Part shown: positions 1-6,805 of the stretch, piece after piece
How the letters are laid out: every line of letters begins with the position of its first letter
Numbering within the stretch: position 1 is the first letter of the stretch
Source: Micrococcaceae bacterium UBA6021
Lineage (GTDB): Bacteria; Actinomycetota; Actinomycetes; Actinomycetales; Micrococcaceae
Assembly: GCA_002427975.1 (NCBI GenBank)
Contig: DIZT01000110.1
Span: forward strand, 1 to 10,331
Reading direction: 5' to 3'
DNA: 10,331 nucleotides
The notes under the pieces: generated by a model
Told to the model about the DNA's origin: nothing
The model's input: the letters and a program-made list of their open reading frames with translations, nothing else
The model's database searches: none
Position numbers and translations under genes: made by a program

Positions 1-300
1 CTGGAAGTGGATGTCGGCGATGACCGGGATCTGGGACTTGCGCGCGATGATGGGCAGGGCCTCTGCATCATCTGCCGACGGGCAGGCGACGCGCACGATG
101 TCGCAACCGGACGCGGTGAGCTCCGCGATCTGCTGCAGGGTGGCATTGATGTCCGTGGTGGGCGTGGTGGTCATGGACTGCACGCTGATGGGCGAGTCCG
201 AGCCGACCCCGACGGAACCCACTTTGATCTGGCGCGTCTTGCGGCGGGGGGCGAGAACGGGCGGCGGTGCTGACGGCATTCCCAGGCTGACCGAGGTCAC
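1..300 (-). CDS. ispG: 4-hydroxy-3-methylbut-2-enyl diphosphate synthase (IspG/GcpE), N-terminal 100 residues; 3' end outside window
   Basis: IspG is a cytosolic [4Fe-4S] enzyme that reductively opens 2-C-methyl-D-erythritol 2,4-cyclodiphosphate to HMBPP, the penultimate step of the MEP isoprenoid pathway. The visible part is the start of the TIM-barrel domain: after a short basic leader ([11 protein letters not shown], about residues 19-29) come the family blocks [12 protein letters not shown] (about 41-52), [12 protein letters not shown] (about 65-76) and PVIADIHF (about 92-99). The cluster-binding cysteines lie in the missing C-terminal part. The GTG start at 300 is chosen because AAGGAG sits at 306-311, five bases upstream. 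The gene lies 46 bases downstream of the YciI gene, on the same strand. It belongs functionally with dxr further upstream. No convincing promoter was found directly in front, so read-through from the upstream genes is likely but unproven. Identity is very secure. Confidence 0.96.
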   Translation of the reverse strand, partial: MTSVSLGMPSAPPPVLAPRRKTRQIKVGSVGVGSDSPISVQSMTTTPTTDINATLQQIAELTASGCDIVRVACPSADDAEALPIIARKSQIPVIADIHFQ

Positions 301-346
301 GTGGACTCCTTGGGTAGGTATTTACGGTTGCGAAAGAGGCCAGGAA

Positions 347-640
347 TCAGGATGCGTGAGCGGCCAGGAGGCCGATCACGGGAGTCCATTCGGTAGTCCG
401 GATACCGGCAATGGTGCCGGCGACGGCGAAGGGGTCCTGCTTGAGCAGGTCATTGAGCCGGGCTTCGTCCTGAACCTTGAAGATGAGCAGGGCGCCTGCG
501 CCATCACCATAGGGCCCGCTGGTAAGCAGCCGGCCGTCCTCGGCCAGGCCGGCCAGCCAGGCGCGGTGCTCAGGACGCTGTTCATCACGGGTGGCGGTGG
601 AATCGGCGGCGTACACGTACTCAACGGCAAAAACAGTCAT
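347..640 (-). CDS. YciI-family protein (97 aa)
   Basis: A small cytosolic alpha/beta protein of the YciI/DGPF ferredoxin-like superfamily. Family landmarks are visible: an N-terminal strand (VFAVEYVYA, 3-11), the R-P-x-H motif (22-25), the turn LLTSGPY (38-44), a second strand (ALLIFKV, 50-56) and the DPF motif (69-71) followed by AGT and a final strand. In the family the conserved His and Asp form a putative catalytic pair; both are present here (H25, D69). Length fits complete single-domain members. The ATG start is followed by the usual N-terminal strand, but its ribosome site is only moderate (AGGGTG about 5-10 bases upstream). It follows the membrane protein gene by 57 bases; that gap holds a GCTGGC/GCCAGC inverted repeat (666-671, 687-692) without a T-run. 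Molecular substrate is unknown for most YciI proteins, and none is proposed here. Confidence 0.88.
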   Translation of the reverse strand: MTVFAVEYVYAADSTATRDEQRPEHRAWLAGLAEDGRLLTSGPYGDGAGALLIFKVQDEARLNDLLKQDPFAVAGTIAGIRTTEWTPVIGLLAAHAS

Positions 641-697
641 AAAGACACCCTATCCCCCGGGGCGGGCTGGCGCCGATCCGGGTACTGCCAGCAAGAC

Positions 698-1222
698 TCA
701 CTGCATGAACACCACCTTGACCACTGCCGCCGTCCCCGCAGCCCACAGCATGGACGTCAGTGTTCCGATGATGAACCGCTCCGCGGCCACCGGCGTTTCC
801 TTCAGTTCGGCAAACCTGCCCAGGCCCTTGATGGCCACAATGTAGGCAATGGCCACCGGCTGTCCGGTCAGGATGGCCAGGCAGACGCCCAGGCGTTCCA
901 GGACTCCGATGATTGCCCCGCCGCGCAGGATCCGCTGCCCCGGAACAGGCGGTATCGGAGCAGGAACGTCCGACGGCGGCTGGCCCCCACCCGCCGTCAG
1001 CTCGCCGTCAACGGTTTGTCCCGCAGCGGCAGGCGGGACGGCCGGAAGTGTGTCCACTGTGACATCGGCTGACGGGTCCTGGGCTGACGGGTCCCGGCCC
1101 GTTGTCCTGGCCGCGTCCGCTTTGTCGTCGATGGTCCTGGCGAGCCGGAAAACAAGGGCCGTCACGGGCCACCCCGCGAATCCGGCCACGAGCAGGGCGA
1201 CTGTGATCCAGAGTGCGTTCAC
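698..1222 (-). CDS. Small membrane protein, partner of the SatD-like gene (174 aa); C-terminus resembles the tail of DUF3307 proteins
   Basis: A predicted membrane protein without assigned function. It has an N-terminal transmembrane helix (about 4-26), then a long Pro/Ala/Gly-rich linker (about 40-96) that looks disordered, then two hydrophobic segments (about 112-131 and 150-172). The second half carries what I take to be conserved polar positions: G-V-L-E-R (106-110), A-I-K-G-L-G-R-F-A-E-L (130-140) and E-R-F-I-I-G-T-L (148-155). From memory this resembles the C-terminal membrane part of DUF3307 proteins often encoded beside SatD genes; the DUF3307 domain proper is not visible. The start is GTG at 1222, overlapping the SatD-like stop (GTGA), with AAGGAG about six bases upstream inside that gene, so the two are almost certainly translationally coupled. 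The DUF3307-tail relation is inference; membrane nature and gene reality are well supported. Confidence 0.82.
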   Translation of the reverse strand: MNALWITVALLVAGFAGWPVTALVFRLARTIDDKADAARTTGRDPSAQDPSADVTVDTLPAVPPAAAGQTVDGELTAGGGQPPSDVPAPIPPVPGQRILRGGAIIGVLERLGVCLAILTGQPVAIAYIVAIKGLGRFAELKETPVAAERFIIGTLTSMLWAAGTAAVVKVVFMQ

Positions 1223-1884
1223 CGGTCTCCTTCAATCTGGGCATGGGCGTACTCCAGGAGCATTGCCGCGGCGGGCCTTGCTGCCCATTCTTCCTGCCAG
1301 CCGGACCTGAGCATGGCACGGCTCACCGACTGCTCAGTGATTCCCAACTCCCGGGCCACCAGTTTCTGGCTGCCATGCTTTCCGTCGCCGCCCTGGAGTG
1401 CGCGTAGCCGGTCCACCACCCGCCACTGGGCTGGTGTTCGCTGCTGCACCAGCCGTCCGATCAGGCGAAGCACCGCCTGGGCATTTGCACTGGTCATGGC
1501 TCCTTCCTTGGACTCGGGAGGCATCTCCCGTCCACGGCCAATACTGCCCGAGACCACCGACAGCGGAACCTGGCCGGCAGAGCCCTTGGCGAGTTCCACT
1601 GCCTTTCGCGCTGCCACAAATCCGCTCCCGGAACCTTCGCGGGGGCTTCCGCCGGGGGTGAGCTGCACGGTGCCGATCCCGATCCCGACATACCAGTGCC
1701 CGCTCCGGAGTGCATACAAAGCGATCTCCACGACGTCCGCAGCTTGTTCCACCACACCCTGGAGTTCATCGCCCACCGACCGCTCAAAGGGTGCCGGTGT
1801 GAGGCTGCGCAGCGCAGCGATCAGATCGGGAACGCGGTCGATGTCGGCAGTGCTGCCGCGCTGGTCGATGGTCAATACGTACAT
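1219..1884 (-). CDS. SatD-family-like protein with C-terminal helix-turn-helix (221 aa)
   Basis: I assign this to the SatD-like group (named from the sat operon of Streptococcus mutans), whose biochemical function is not established. N-terminal domain: first strand ending in an acidic residue (YVLTIDQRGS, 2-11), a GDELQ motif (38-42), a strand with GIGIGT (67-72), and a helix F-V-A-A-R-K-A-V-E-L-A-K (89-100). C-terminal domain: a helix-turn-helix at about 174-196 (L-V-A-R-E-L-G-I-T-E-Q-S-V-S-R-A). The acid/GDE/GIG pattern resembles the palm fold of GGDEF and nucleotide cyclase proteins, but no activity can be claimed. ATG at 1884 is preferred: the domain starts there and GAGG lies just upstream, although spacing is short. 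A TTG at 1920 would add 12 residues but sits inside the likely promoter region. The gene is coupled to the membrane gene downstream and preceded by an AT-rich operator-like region, suggesting autoregulation. Confidence 0.85.
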   Translation of the reverse strand: MYVLTIDQRGSTADIDRVPDLIAALRSLTPAPFERSVGDELQGVVEQAADVVEIALYALRSGHWYVGIGIGTVQLTPGGSPREGSGSGFVAARKAVELAKGSAGQVPLSVVSGSIGRGREMPPESKEGAMTSANAQAVLRLIGRLVQQRTPAQWRVVDRLRALQGGDGKHGSQKLVARELGITEQSVSRAMLRSGWQEEWAARPAAAMLLEYAHAQIEGDR

Positions 1885-1923
1885 GTCCTCAACCGTACGC
1901 AGGTGATTCCAAATAATCAATCA

Positions 1924-1952
1924 AAAATAGCTGATTGTTAGATATCAGCCAA
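1924..1952 (-). promoter_or_regulatory. Candidate sigma70-type promoter of the SatD-like gene
   Basis: On the minus strand a -35 candidate TTGGCT (1947-1952) and a -10 candidate TATTTT (1924-1929) are separated by exactly 17 bases; each matches four of six consensus positions. Transcription would start near 1917, leaving an untranslated leader of roughly 30 bases before the ATG at 1884. The candidate sits in the only strongly AT-rich stretch of the window, just past the protease stop codon. Computed by eye only. Confidence 0.5.
1930..1949. promoter_or_regulatory. Inverted repeat GCTGAT-N8-ATCAGC, probable operator (or weak terminator stem)
   Basis: GCTGAT at 1930-1935 and ATCAGC at 1944-1949 are perfect 6-base arms around an 8-base spacer. 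They fill the spacer of the candidate promoter and run into its -35 box, the usual place for a repressor operator. The downstream gene encodes a helix-turn-helix protein, so autoregulation is the natural inference. On the minus strand the hairpin is followed by TATTTTTGATT, so it could also act as a weak terminator for the dxr-protease transcript. The two roles are not exclusive. Confidence 0.45.
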
Positions 1953-1972
1953 AATAGGATGATTGAGGAAAA

Positions 1973-3304
1973 TCAGCCGAACAGGTTCACCGGCTTGACG
2001 ATGTCGGCATAGATCAGCAGCGCACTCATACCCATCAGCAACGCGGCCACCACATAGGTGACAGGCAGCAGTTTGGCGATGTCGAAAGCGCCCGGATCCG
2101 GCTTGCCGAACAGCTTGGCCACCCGTCGCCGCGCCCCCTCGTACAGGGCTCCGGCCACATGGCCGCCGTCGAGCGGAAGCAACGGGATCAGGTTGAAGAC
2201 CGCGAGCGCAAAATTCAGGCCGGCGAGCAGCCCCACCAGCGCGCCAATCCTGGACTGGAGCGGCACTTCTTCCATAGCCGCCACTTCACCGGCCACGCGC
2301 CCCACGCCCACCACGCTGATGGGGCCGTTGGGATCGCGCGGTTCCTCACTGAAGGCCGCCTTGGCAACGCCCACCACCCGGGCGGGCAGGTTGAAGACGA
2401 CGCCGGCTCCCTGCCGGATATTTTCGCCCGCCATGGGCAGGACGGACGACGCCGGCTGGGCCACCAGTTCGGTCTGCGCGCCGATGCCCAGGAAGCCGAC
2501 GTCCTGGTAGCGGAGATTGCCGGCGTCGTCCTTTGCCTGCCGTCCGTCCACGCCCACGACGGGGCGGGCGGAGAGCACCGGTGTCACGGTGGTGGTGACG
2601 GGTGCGCCGTCGCGCTCCACGGTGATGCTGACTTCCCTGCCCGCGGAGGCACGGATCCATTCGGTCAGCTGGTCCCAGCCCGTCACAGCTTTCCCGTCAA
2701 AGGAGGTGACCACGTCGTTGGGCAGGAGCCCGGCGGCGGCGGCGGGGGTCAGTTGGCAGTCCGGAGAATCGGGATCAACCGTTTGGCCGGCCGCCACCTG
2801 GCATTTGGAGACGTCTGAAATGGTGGTGGTTGCCGTAGCAACGCCGAAGCCCATGAGCAGGACGGCGGTCAGCACTACACCGATCAGCAGGTTCATGGCC
2901 GGCCCGCCGAGCATGATGATGATCTTCTTCCACACCGGCAGCCGGTAGAAGACGCGGTTTCCGTCTTCCGGGCCCACGTCCTCATGGGCCATGGACCGGG
3001 CTTCGGTGGCCAGGGTCTGGAACATGCCCGTGCTTGAGGGTCTGACGGTTCCATCCACCTTGTTGGGCGGATACATGCCGATCATGGACACGTAGCCACC
3101 GAGCGGAATCGCCTTCACGCCGTATTCAGTTTCGCCCTTCCGTTTGGACCACAGAGTGGGGCCGAAGCCGATCATGTACTTGGTGACGCGCACCTTGAAC
3201 AGCTTGGCGGGAACCAGGTGCCCCACTTCGTGCAGCGCAATGGACACGGCAATGCCGATCGCCACGAAGACGACGCCGAGGATAAAAAGAAGGACTGGAC
3301 TCAT
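1973..3304 (-). CDS. RIP metalloprotease (site-2 protease, M50B, RseP/Rip1 type), 443 aa
   Basis: An intramembrane zinc protease that, in the family, cuts transmembrane anti-sigma factors and other single-pass proteins; the mycobacterial counterpart is Rip1. The first membrane segment carries the zinc motif HEVGH (25-29). It is followed by the conserved block GFGPTLWSKRKGETEYGVKA (46-65) and PLGGY (67-71), a second segment with GGPAMNLL (133-140), an extracytoplasmic PDZ domain (about 185-245), and the C-terminal segments with LDGGH (378-382), whose Asp is the third zinc ligand. Two cysteines (C168, C183) flank the start of the PDZ region and could form a disulfide; mycobacterial Rip1 has a similar pair. 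All catalytic residues are present and length is normal. The ATG at 3304 opens directly into the first membrane helix; its ribosome site is weak (AGGAAG, about 15 bases upstream). dxr ends 18 bases upstream, so cotranscription is likely. Confidence 0.95.
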   Translation of the reverse strand: MSPVLLFILGVVFVAIGIAVSIALHEVGHLVPAKLFKVRVTKYMIGFGPTLWSKRKGETEYGVKAIPLGGYVSMIGMYPPNKVDGTVRPSSTGMFQTLATEARSMAHEDVGPEDGNRVFYRLPVWKKIIIMLGGPAMNLLIGVVLTAVLLMGFGVATATTTISDVSKCQVAAGQTVDPDSPDCQLTPAAAAGLLPNDVVTSFDGKAVTGWDQLTEWIRASAGREVSITVERDGAPVTTTVTPVLSARPVVGVDGRQAKDDAGNLRYQDVGFLGIGAQTELVAQPASSVLPMAGENIRQGAGVVFNLPARVVGVAKAAFSEEPRDPNGPISVVGVGRVAGEVAAMEEVPLQSRIGALVGLLAGLNFALAVFNLIPLLPLDGGHVAGALYEGARRRVAKLFGKPDPGAFDIAKLLPVTYVVAALLMGMSALLIYADIVKPVNLFG

Positions 3305-3322
3305 GCGTGGATCTGCTGCTTC

Positions 3323-4507
3323 CTAGAGACTGCTGACTGCTAAACGTTCGTGGGCGCGCGTACGTGCCCAATTTTCAGCATCCAGCACTGACTCCAGCGT
3401 CAGCCCGGAGGATCCTGAATGTTCGCTGAGGACAGCATCGATGGTGTCCACGATTTCGGTGAAGCGGATCCGCCCCGAGTGGAAAGCCATCACTGCCTCC
3501 TCGTTCGCCGCATTAAAGACGGCAGGAAAGGTGCTGCCCTGCTTGGCAGCGTCCTTGGCCAGCTCCACAGCGGGGAAGGCCGCGGTGTCCAGTGGTTCAA
3601 AGGTCCAGCTGGTGGCCTTGGACCAGTCACAAGGGGAGGCCGCCTTGGGCACCCGGTCCGGCCAGCCCAGCCCCAAGGCAATGGGCAGGCGCATGTCCGG
3701 CGGGGAGGCCTGGGCGATGACGGACCCGTCCACGAACTGGACCATGGAATGGACCACCGACTGCGGGTGGACCACAACGTCGATCCGGTCCAGCGGCACG
3801 TCGAAAAGCAGATGGGCTTCGATGAGCTCCAGCCCCTTGTTGACCAGCGTGGCCGAGTTGGTGGTGACCATCAGCCCCATTTCCCAGGTGGGGTGCGCCA
3901 GGGCCTCTTTCGGTGTCACGTCGTGGAGCTGCTCCCGCGTCCGGCCACGGAACGGCCCTCCGGACGCTGTCAGGATGAGCTTCTCCACTTCGGCCGCGGA
4001 GCCCGAACGCAGGCACTGCGCGATCGCCGAGTGCTCGGAGTCCACCGGGACGATCTGTCCCTCACGGGCGGCGGCCTTGACGAGCGCTCCGCCGACGATC
4101 AGCGATTCCTTGTTGGCCAGCGCCAGCGTTGCGCCTGACTTCAGGGCGGCGAGGGTCGGAGCCAGCCCGATGGACCCGGTAATGCCGTTGAGCACCACAT
4201 CCGCCTCTACTGCGGCGATGCGGGCCGAGGCGTCCGGGCCGGCGATGATTTCGGGGCGGTAGTCCTGCCGTCCGGCGAGGCGGGCGGCCGCGTTGATCAG
4301 GTCCTGCAGCCGGCGCGGATCCCCCGCCGCGATACCGACGGCGGACGCACCGGTGTGGACGGCCTGGCGGGCAAGGAGCTCCAGGTTCCCGCCACCGGCG
4401 CTGAGCGCCACCACCTCAAAAAGGTGGGGAGCGCCGTCGACGACGTCAATCGCCTGGGTGCCGATGGAACCGGTGGATCCGAGGAGGACGATTCTGCGAG
4501 GCTGCAT
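3323..4507 (-). CDS. dxr: 1-deoxy-D-xylulose 5-phosphate reductoisomerase (394 aa)
   Basis: Dxr rearranges and reduces 1-deoxy-D-xylulose 5-phosphate to MEP with NADPH, the committed step of the MEP isoprenoid pathway and the target of fosmidomycin. Visible motifs: the NADPH-binding GSTGSIG (10-16), [12 protein letters not shown] (129-140), metal ligands D156 and E158 in PVDSEHSAI and E227 in NKGLE (223-227), the flexible-loop and substrate block ASGGPFRG (181-188), H205 in HPTW, and [14 protein letters not shown] (245-258). The length equals the usual 385-400 residues, so the gene is complete. The ATG at 4507 has no clear ribosome site. A GATACT hexamer lies five bases before it, which would fit leaderless transcription, but no good -35 box is seen at the right distance. 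It heads the minus-strand run towards the protease and ispG; the TSUP gene ends 34 bases upstream. Confidence 0.97.
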   Translation of the reverse strand: MQPRRIVLLGSTGSIGTQAIDVVDGAPHLFEVVALSAGGGNLELLARQAVHTGASAVGIAAGDPRRLQDLINAAARLAGRQDYRPEIIAGPDASARIAAVEADVVLNGITGSIGLAPTLAALKSGATLALANKESLIVGGALVKAAAREGQIVPVDSEHSAIAQCLRSGSAAEVEKLILTASGGPFRGRTREQLHDVTPKEALAHPTWEMGLMVTTNSATLVNKGLELIEAHLLFDVPLDRIDVVVHPQSVVHSMVQFVDGSVIAQASPPDMRLPIALGLGWPDRVPKAASPCDWSKATSWTFEPLDTAAFPAVELAKDAAKQGSTFPAVFNAANEEAVMAFHSGRIRFTEIVDTIDAVLSEHSGSSGLTLESVLDAENWARTRAHERLAVSSL

Positions 4508-4541
4508 TGGTTAAGTATCCCGCACCTGCCCCGCGGTCCGG

Positions 4542-5288
4542 TCAGCCGGTCGCCAGTTCCAGGAAACCCTTGGTCACCGTGGACACGGCTCCGAGGTAGG
4601 CGATGGCCACCACGATCCTGCGGACAGAGGCCGGCCTGACCTTGCCGGACAGCAGATCCCCCGCGATGATTCCGGCCACCATGGCGGCAAGGATGCTGAG
4701 CCATTGCCAGCCGTCCAGGCCGGGAACGTGCCCTCCGGATAACACGTACTTGCTCACCAGGGACGTCAGTCCGGTGGTCACGAAGTAGGGCTGGAGGGTG
4801 GCGCTGAAACTCTTCTGCTCCCAGCGGGTGGCAATGGCGTAGGCGGTGATGGCCGGTCCGCCGACGCCGGCCGCCGCGTTCATCAGCCCGCTGGAAAAGC
4901 CGAGGGTCACCATGGGGACTGGACCGCTGGCGCGCCATGAGCTGCGGGTCAGCCGCTGCGAAGCCAGCAGGGCGATGATGAGCAGGACCCCGATGCAGAT
5001 CTCCAGCGGAGCCTCCGGGGCGTTGCTGGCCAGCCAAGCGCCCGGCAATACCCCCGCGAGGGCGGCGAGCGCCAGGCCGAAGTAGCGCTTCCAGTCCACG
5101 TGCCGCCAGACCCTGGAGAGGATCAGGAGGGATGAGGCCGCGCCGCACAGATTGATGATCATGACGCCGTCGAAAGGTCCCAGAAGCACCACCAGGACGG
5201 GGGAAACGAGAAGGCCGAATCCAAGGCCGGCCAGCCGCTGGGCCAGTGCCCCTGCAACGACGGCAATGAGCACCAGAGCAAACACCAT
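4542..5288 (-). CDS. TSUP (TauE/SafE) family anion exporter, membrane protein (248 aa)
   Basis: A multi-pass inner membrane protein of the TauE/SafE (TSUP) family, members of which move sulfite, sulfoacetate or other organosulfur and carboxylate anions. The internal two-fold repeat typical of the family shows as the glycine-rich hairpins R-L-A-G-L-G-F-G-L-L-V-S-P (18-30) and G-F-S-S-G-L-M-N-A-A-A-G-V-G-G-P (130-145). About eight hydrophobic segments are spread over the whole length, with a hydrophilic break near 60-70 (WRHVDWKRY) and one near 153-166. Length is normal. The ATG start is supported by AGGA about four bases upstream. The gene diverges from the lipase-maturation-factor-like gene, and its stop lies 34 bases before dxr, so it may be read through into dxr. 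Substrate cannot be told from sequence; no sulfur-metabolism gene is adjacent. Confidence 0.9.
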   Translation of the reverse strand: MVFALVLIAVVAGALAQRLAGLGFGLLVSPVLVVLLGPFDGVMIINLCGAASSLLILSRVWRHVDWKRYFGLALAALAGVLPGAWLASNAPEAPLEICIGVLLIIALLASQRLTRSSWRASGPVPMVTLGFSSGLMNAAAGVGGPAITAYAIATRWEQKSFSATLQPYFVTTGLTSLVSKYVLSGGHVPGLDGWQWLSILAAMVAGIIAGDLLSGKVRPASVRRIVVAIAYLGAVSTVTKGFLELATG

Positions 5289-5325
5289 CCGATCCTAGTG
5301 GGCGGACCGCAACGACGGGCGTAAC

Positions 5326-6801
5326 GTGGATTGCGTGGACTGGGTTTCCTGGTTCGAAGCTCCGGAGTACGGATTCGCCCGGCAGGTGCTGCAGCGAGGC
5401 GTGGCGGCACTGTACTTTGTTGCGTTCCTGTCCTCCCTGAACCAGTTCCCGGCCCTGCTGGGCCAACGCGGTCTGCTGCCCGTTCCTGACTATCTGGAAG
5501 GGTTCAGCGCGCGCCGGCGGCCGACGCTCTTCCGTTGGCGGTACTCGGACCGGCTGCTGCGTGGCGTCTGCGCAACCGGACTTTCAATTTCCGCCCTGCT
5601 GGTGGGCGGCGTCGCCCAGCTCGGGCCGCCGTGGGTTCCGCTGATCGCGTTTTTGGCGCTGTGGCTGCTCTACATGTCGATCGTGAATGTGGGGCAGACG
5701 TTTTACGGCTTCGGCTGGGAAATGCTGCTCCTGGAGGCAGGCTTTACCGTCGCGTTCCTTGGTTCTGACCAGACAGAGCCGCCCCGCACCATCCTGATCC
5801 TGCTGGCCTGGCTCGTTTTCCGGCTGGAGTTCGGCGCCGGAATGATCAAGATCCGCGGCGGCCGGGAATGGCGGGACTTGACCGCCCTGTACTACCACCA
5901 CGAAACGCAGCCAATGCCCGGGCCCCTGAGCCGCCAGGCGCATCTGCTGCCCAAACCCTTCCACCGGCTGGAGGTCCTGGGGAACCACTTTGCCCAGCTG
6001 GTGGTGCCGTTCTTCCTCTTTGCACCGCAACCCCTGGCGAGCGCCGCCGCCGGCATGATCATCTTCACCCAGCTGTGGCTGGTGGCCAGCGGCAATTTCG
6101 CGTGGCTGAACTGGATGGCCATTGTGCTGGCCTTCGCAGCGGTCAGCGACCCCGTGGCACACGCCGTGCTGCCGTTCCTGCCGCTGGAGCGGGACTCCCA
6201 GGAAGGCAGCCGCGGGAGTCCCCCGTACTGGCTCGCCGTCACCCTCACGGCGACGCTGCTGCTGGTGGTCCTTAGCTACTGGCCGCTGCGCAACCTGTTC
6301 TCCAAAGGACAGCTGATGAATGCCAGCTTCAACCGCTGGCAGCTGGTCAACACGTACGGCGCCTTCGGCACCGTAACCCGGCAGCGCGTCGAGATCGTGG
6401 TGGAGGGCACGTTGGACGAGGAACTTGAGGACTCGGCGGACTGGCGCGAGTATGCATTCAAGGGCAAGCCCGGCGACGTCCGCCGGCTGCCGCGGCAGTG
6501 GGCGCCGTACCACCTGCGGCTGGACTGGCTGATGTGGTTCCTGCCGTTGCGAACGGTCCACGAGGAGTGGTTTTACGCCTTCCTCGCGAAACTGCTGGAG
6601 GCGGACCCCCGGACGCTTCGGCTCCTCCGTGCTGACCCGTTCGACGGCGAACCGCCGCGCTGGGTGCGCGTCAAAAGCTATCTGTACCGTTTCGCCACCC
6701 GGGCTGAGTTCCGGGAGACCGGCGAGCGCTGGGTCCGGATGCCACTGGGCGAGGCCATCCCGCCGCTGTCCCTCCGGCGGACACCGGGTCGCCGGCAGTG
6801 A
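5326..6801 (+). CDS. Lipase maturation factor (LMF1/LMF2) family membrane protein (491 aa)
   Basis: In animals LMF1 is an ER membrane protein needed to fold dimeric lipases such as lipoprotein lipase; the role of bacterial relatives is not established. Order: N-terminal FEAPEYGFARQVLQRGVAAL (10-29); several membrane helices (about 25-45, 83-123, 132-147, 155-170); a conserved loop WRDLTALYYHHETQPMP (182-198) followed by PKPFHRLEVLGNHFAQLVVP (209-228); more helices (about 224-273, 302-320); and a C-terminal soluble domain with NTYGAFG (342-348), the W-x-E-Y-x-F-K-x-KPGD block (373-384), PYHLRLDWLMWF (394-405), DPFDGEPPRWVR (437-448) and PPLSL (479-483). These blocks match animal LMF1 closely from memory. 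Start: GTG at 5326 was taken; GTG at 5335 is an equally possible start three codons later, and neither has a strong ribosome site. The gene stands alone on the plus strand between a divergent and a convergent neighbour. Confidence 0.93.
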   Translation: MDCVDWVSWFEAPEYGFARQVLQRGVAALYFVAFLSSLNQFPALLGQRGLLPVPDYLEGFSARRRPTLFRWRYSDRLLRGVCATGLSISALLVGGVAQLGPPWVPLIAFLALWLLYMSIVNVGQTFYGFGWEMLLLEAGFTVAFLGSDQTEPPRTILILLAWLVFRLEFGAGMIKIRGGREWRDLTALYYHHETQPMPGPLSRQAHLLPKPFHRLEVLGNHFAQLVVPFFLFAPQPLASAAAGMIIFTQLWLVASGNFAWLNWMAIVLAFAAVSDPVAHAVLPFLPLERDSQEGSRGSPPYWLAVTLTATLLLVVLSYWPLRNLFSKGQLMNASFNRWQLVNTYGAFGTVTRQRVEIVVEGTLDEELEDSADWREYAFKGKPGDVRRLPRQWAPYHLRLDWLMWFLPLRTVHEEWFYAFLAKLLEADPRTLRLLRADPFDGEPPRWVRVKSYLYRFATRAEFRETGERWVRMPLGEAIPPLSLRRTPGRRQ

Positions 6802-6805
6802 TTCG

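Noticed and set aside
301..346. Possible ispG promoter with a TAAATA -10 box
   Set aside because: Only three of six -10 positions match and no -35 box is found at 16-18 bases; not strong enough to report as a feature.
641..697. GCTGGC/GCCAGC hairpin between the membrane protein and YciI genes as a terminator
   Set aside because: A 15-base loop, no T-run, and only 6 pairs; such repeats arise easily in GC-rich DNA.
11..1072. Long plus-strand open frame of 353 codons opposite ispG, the YciI gene and the membrane protein gene
   Set aside because: It runs antisense to three recognisable genes, shows no family motif, and has the Arg/Gly/Gln/His-rich composition of a shadow frame in GC-rich DNA.
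4297..5466. Minus-strand open frame of 389 codons covering the exporter and the start of dxr in another frame
   Set aside because: It overlaps two genes with clear family motifs, and its own translation is Arg/Pro/Gly-rich without a domain.
5584..6561. Minus-strand open frame of 325 codons opposite the lipase-maturation-factor-like gene
   Set aside because: Polar Gln/Glu/His-rich shadow of a membrane protein frame; no motif and no ribosome site.
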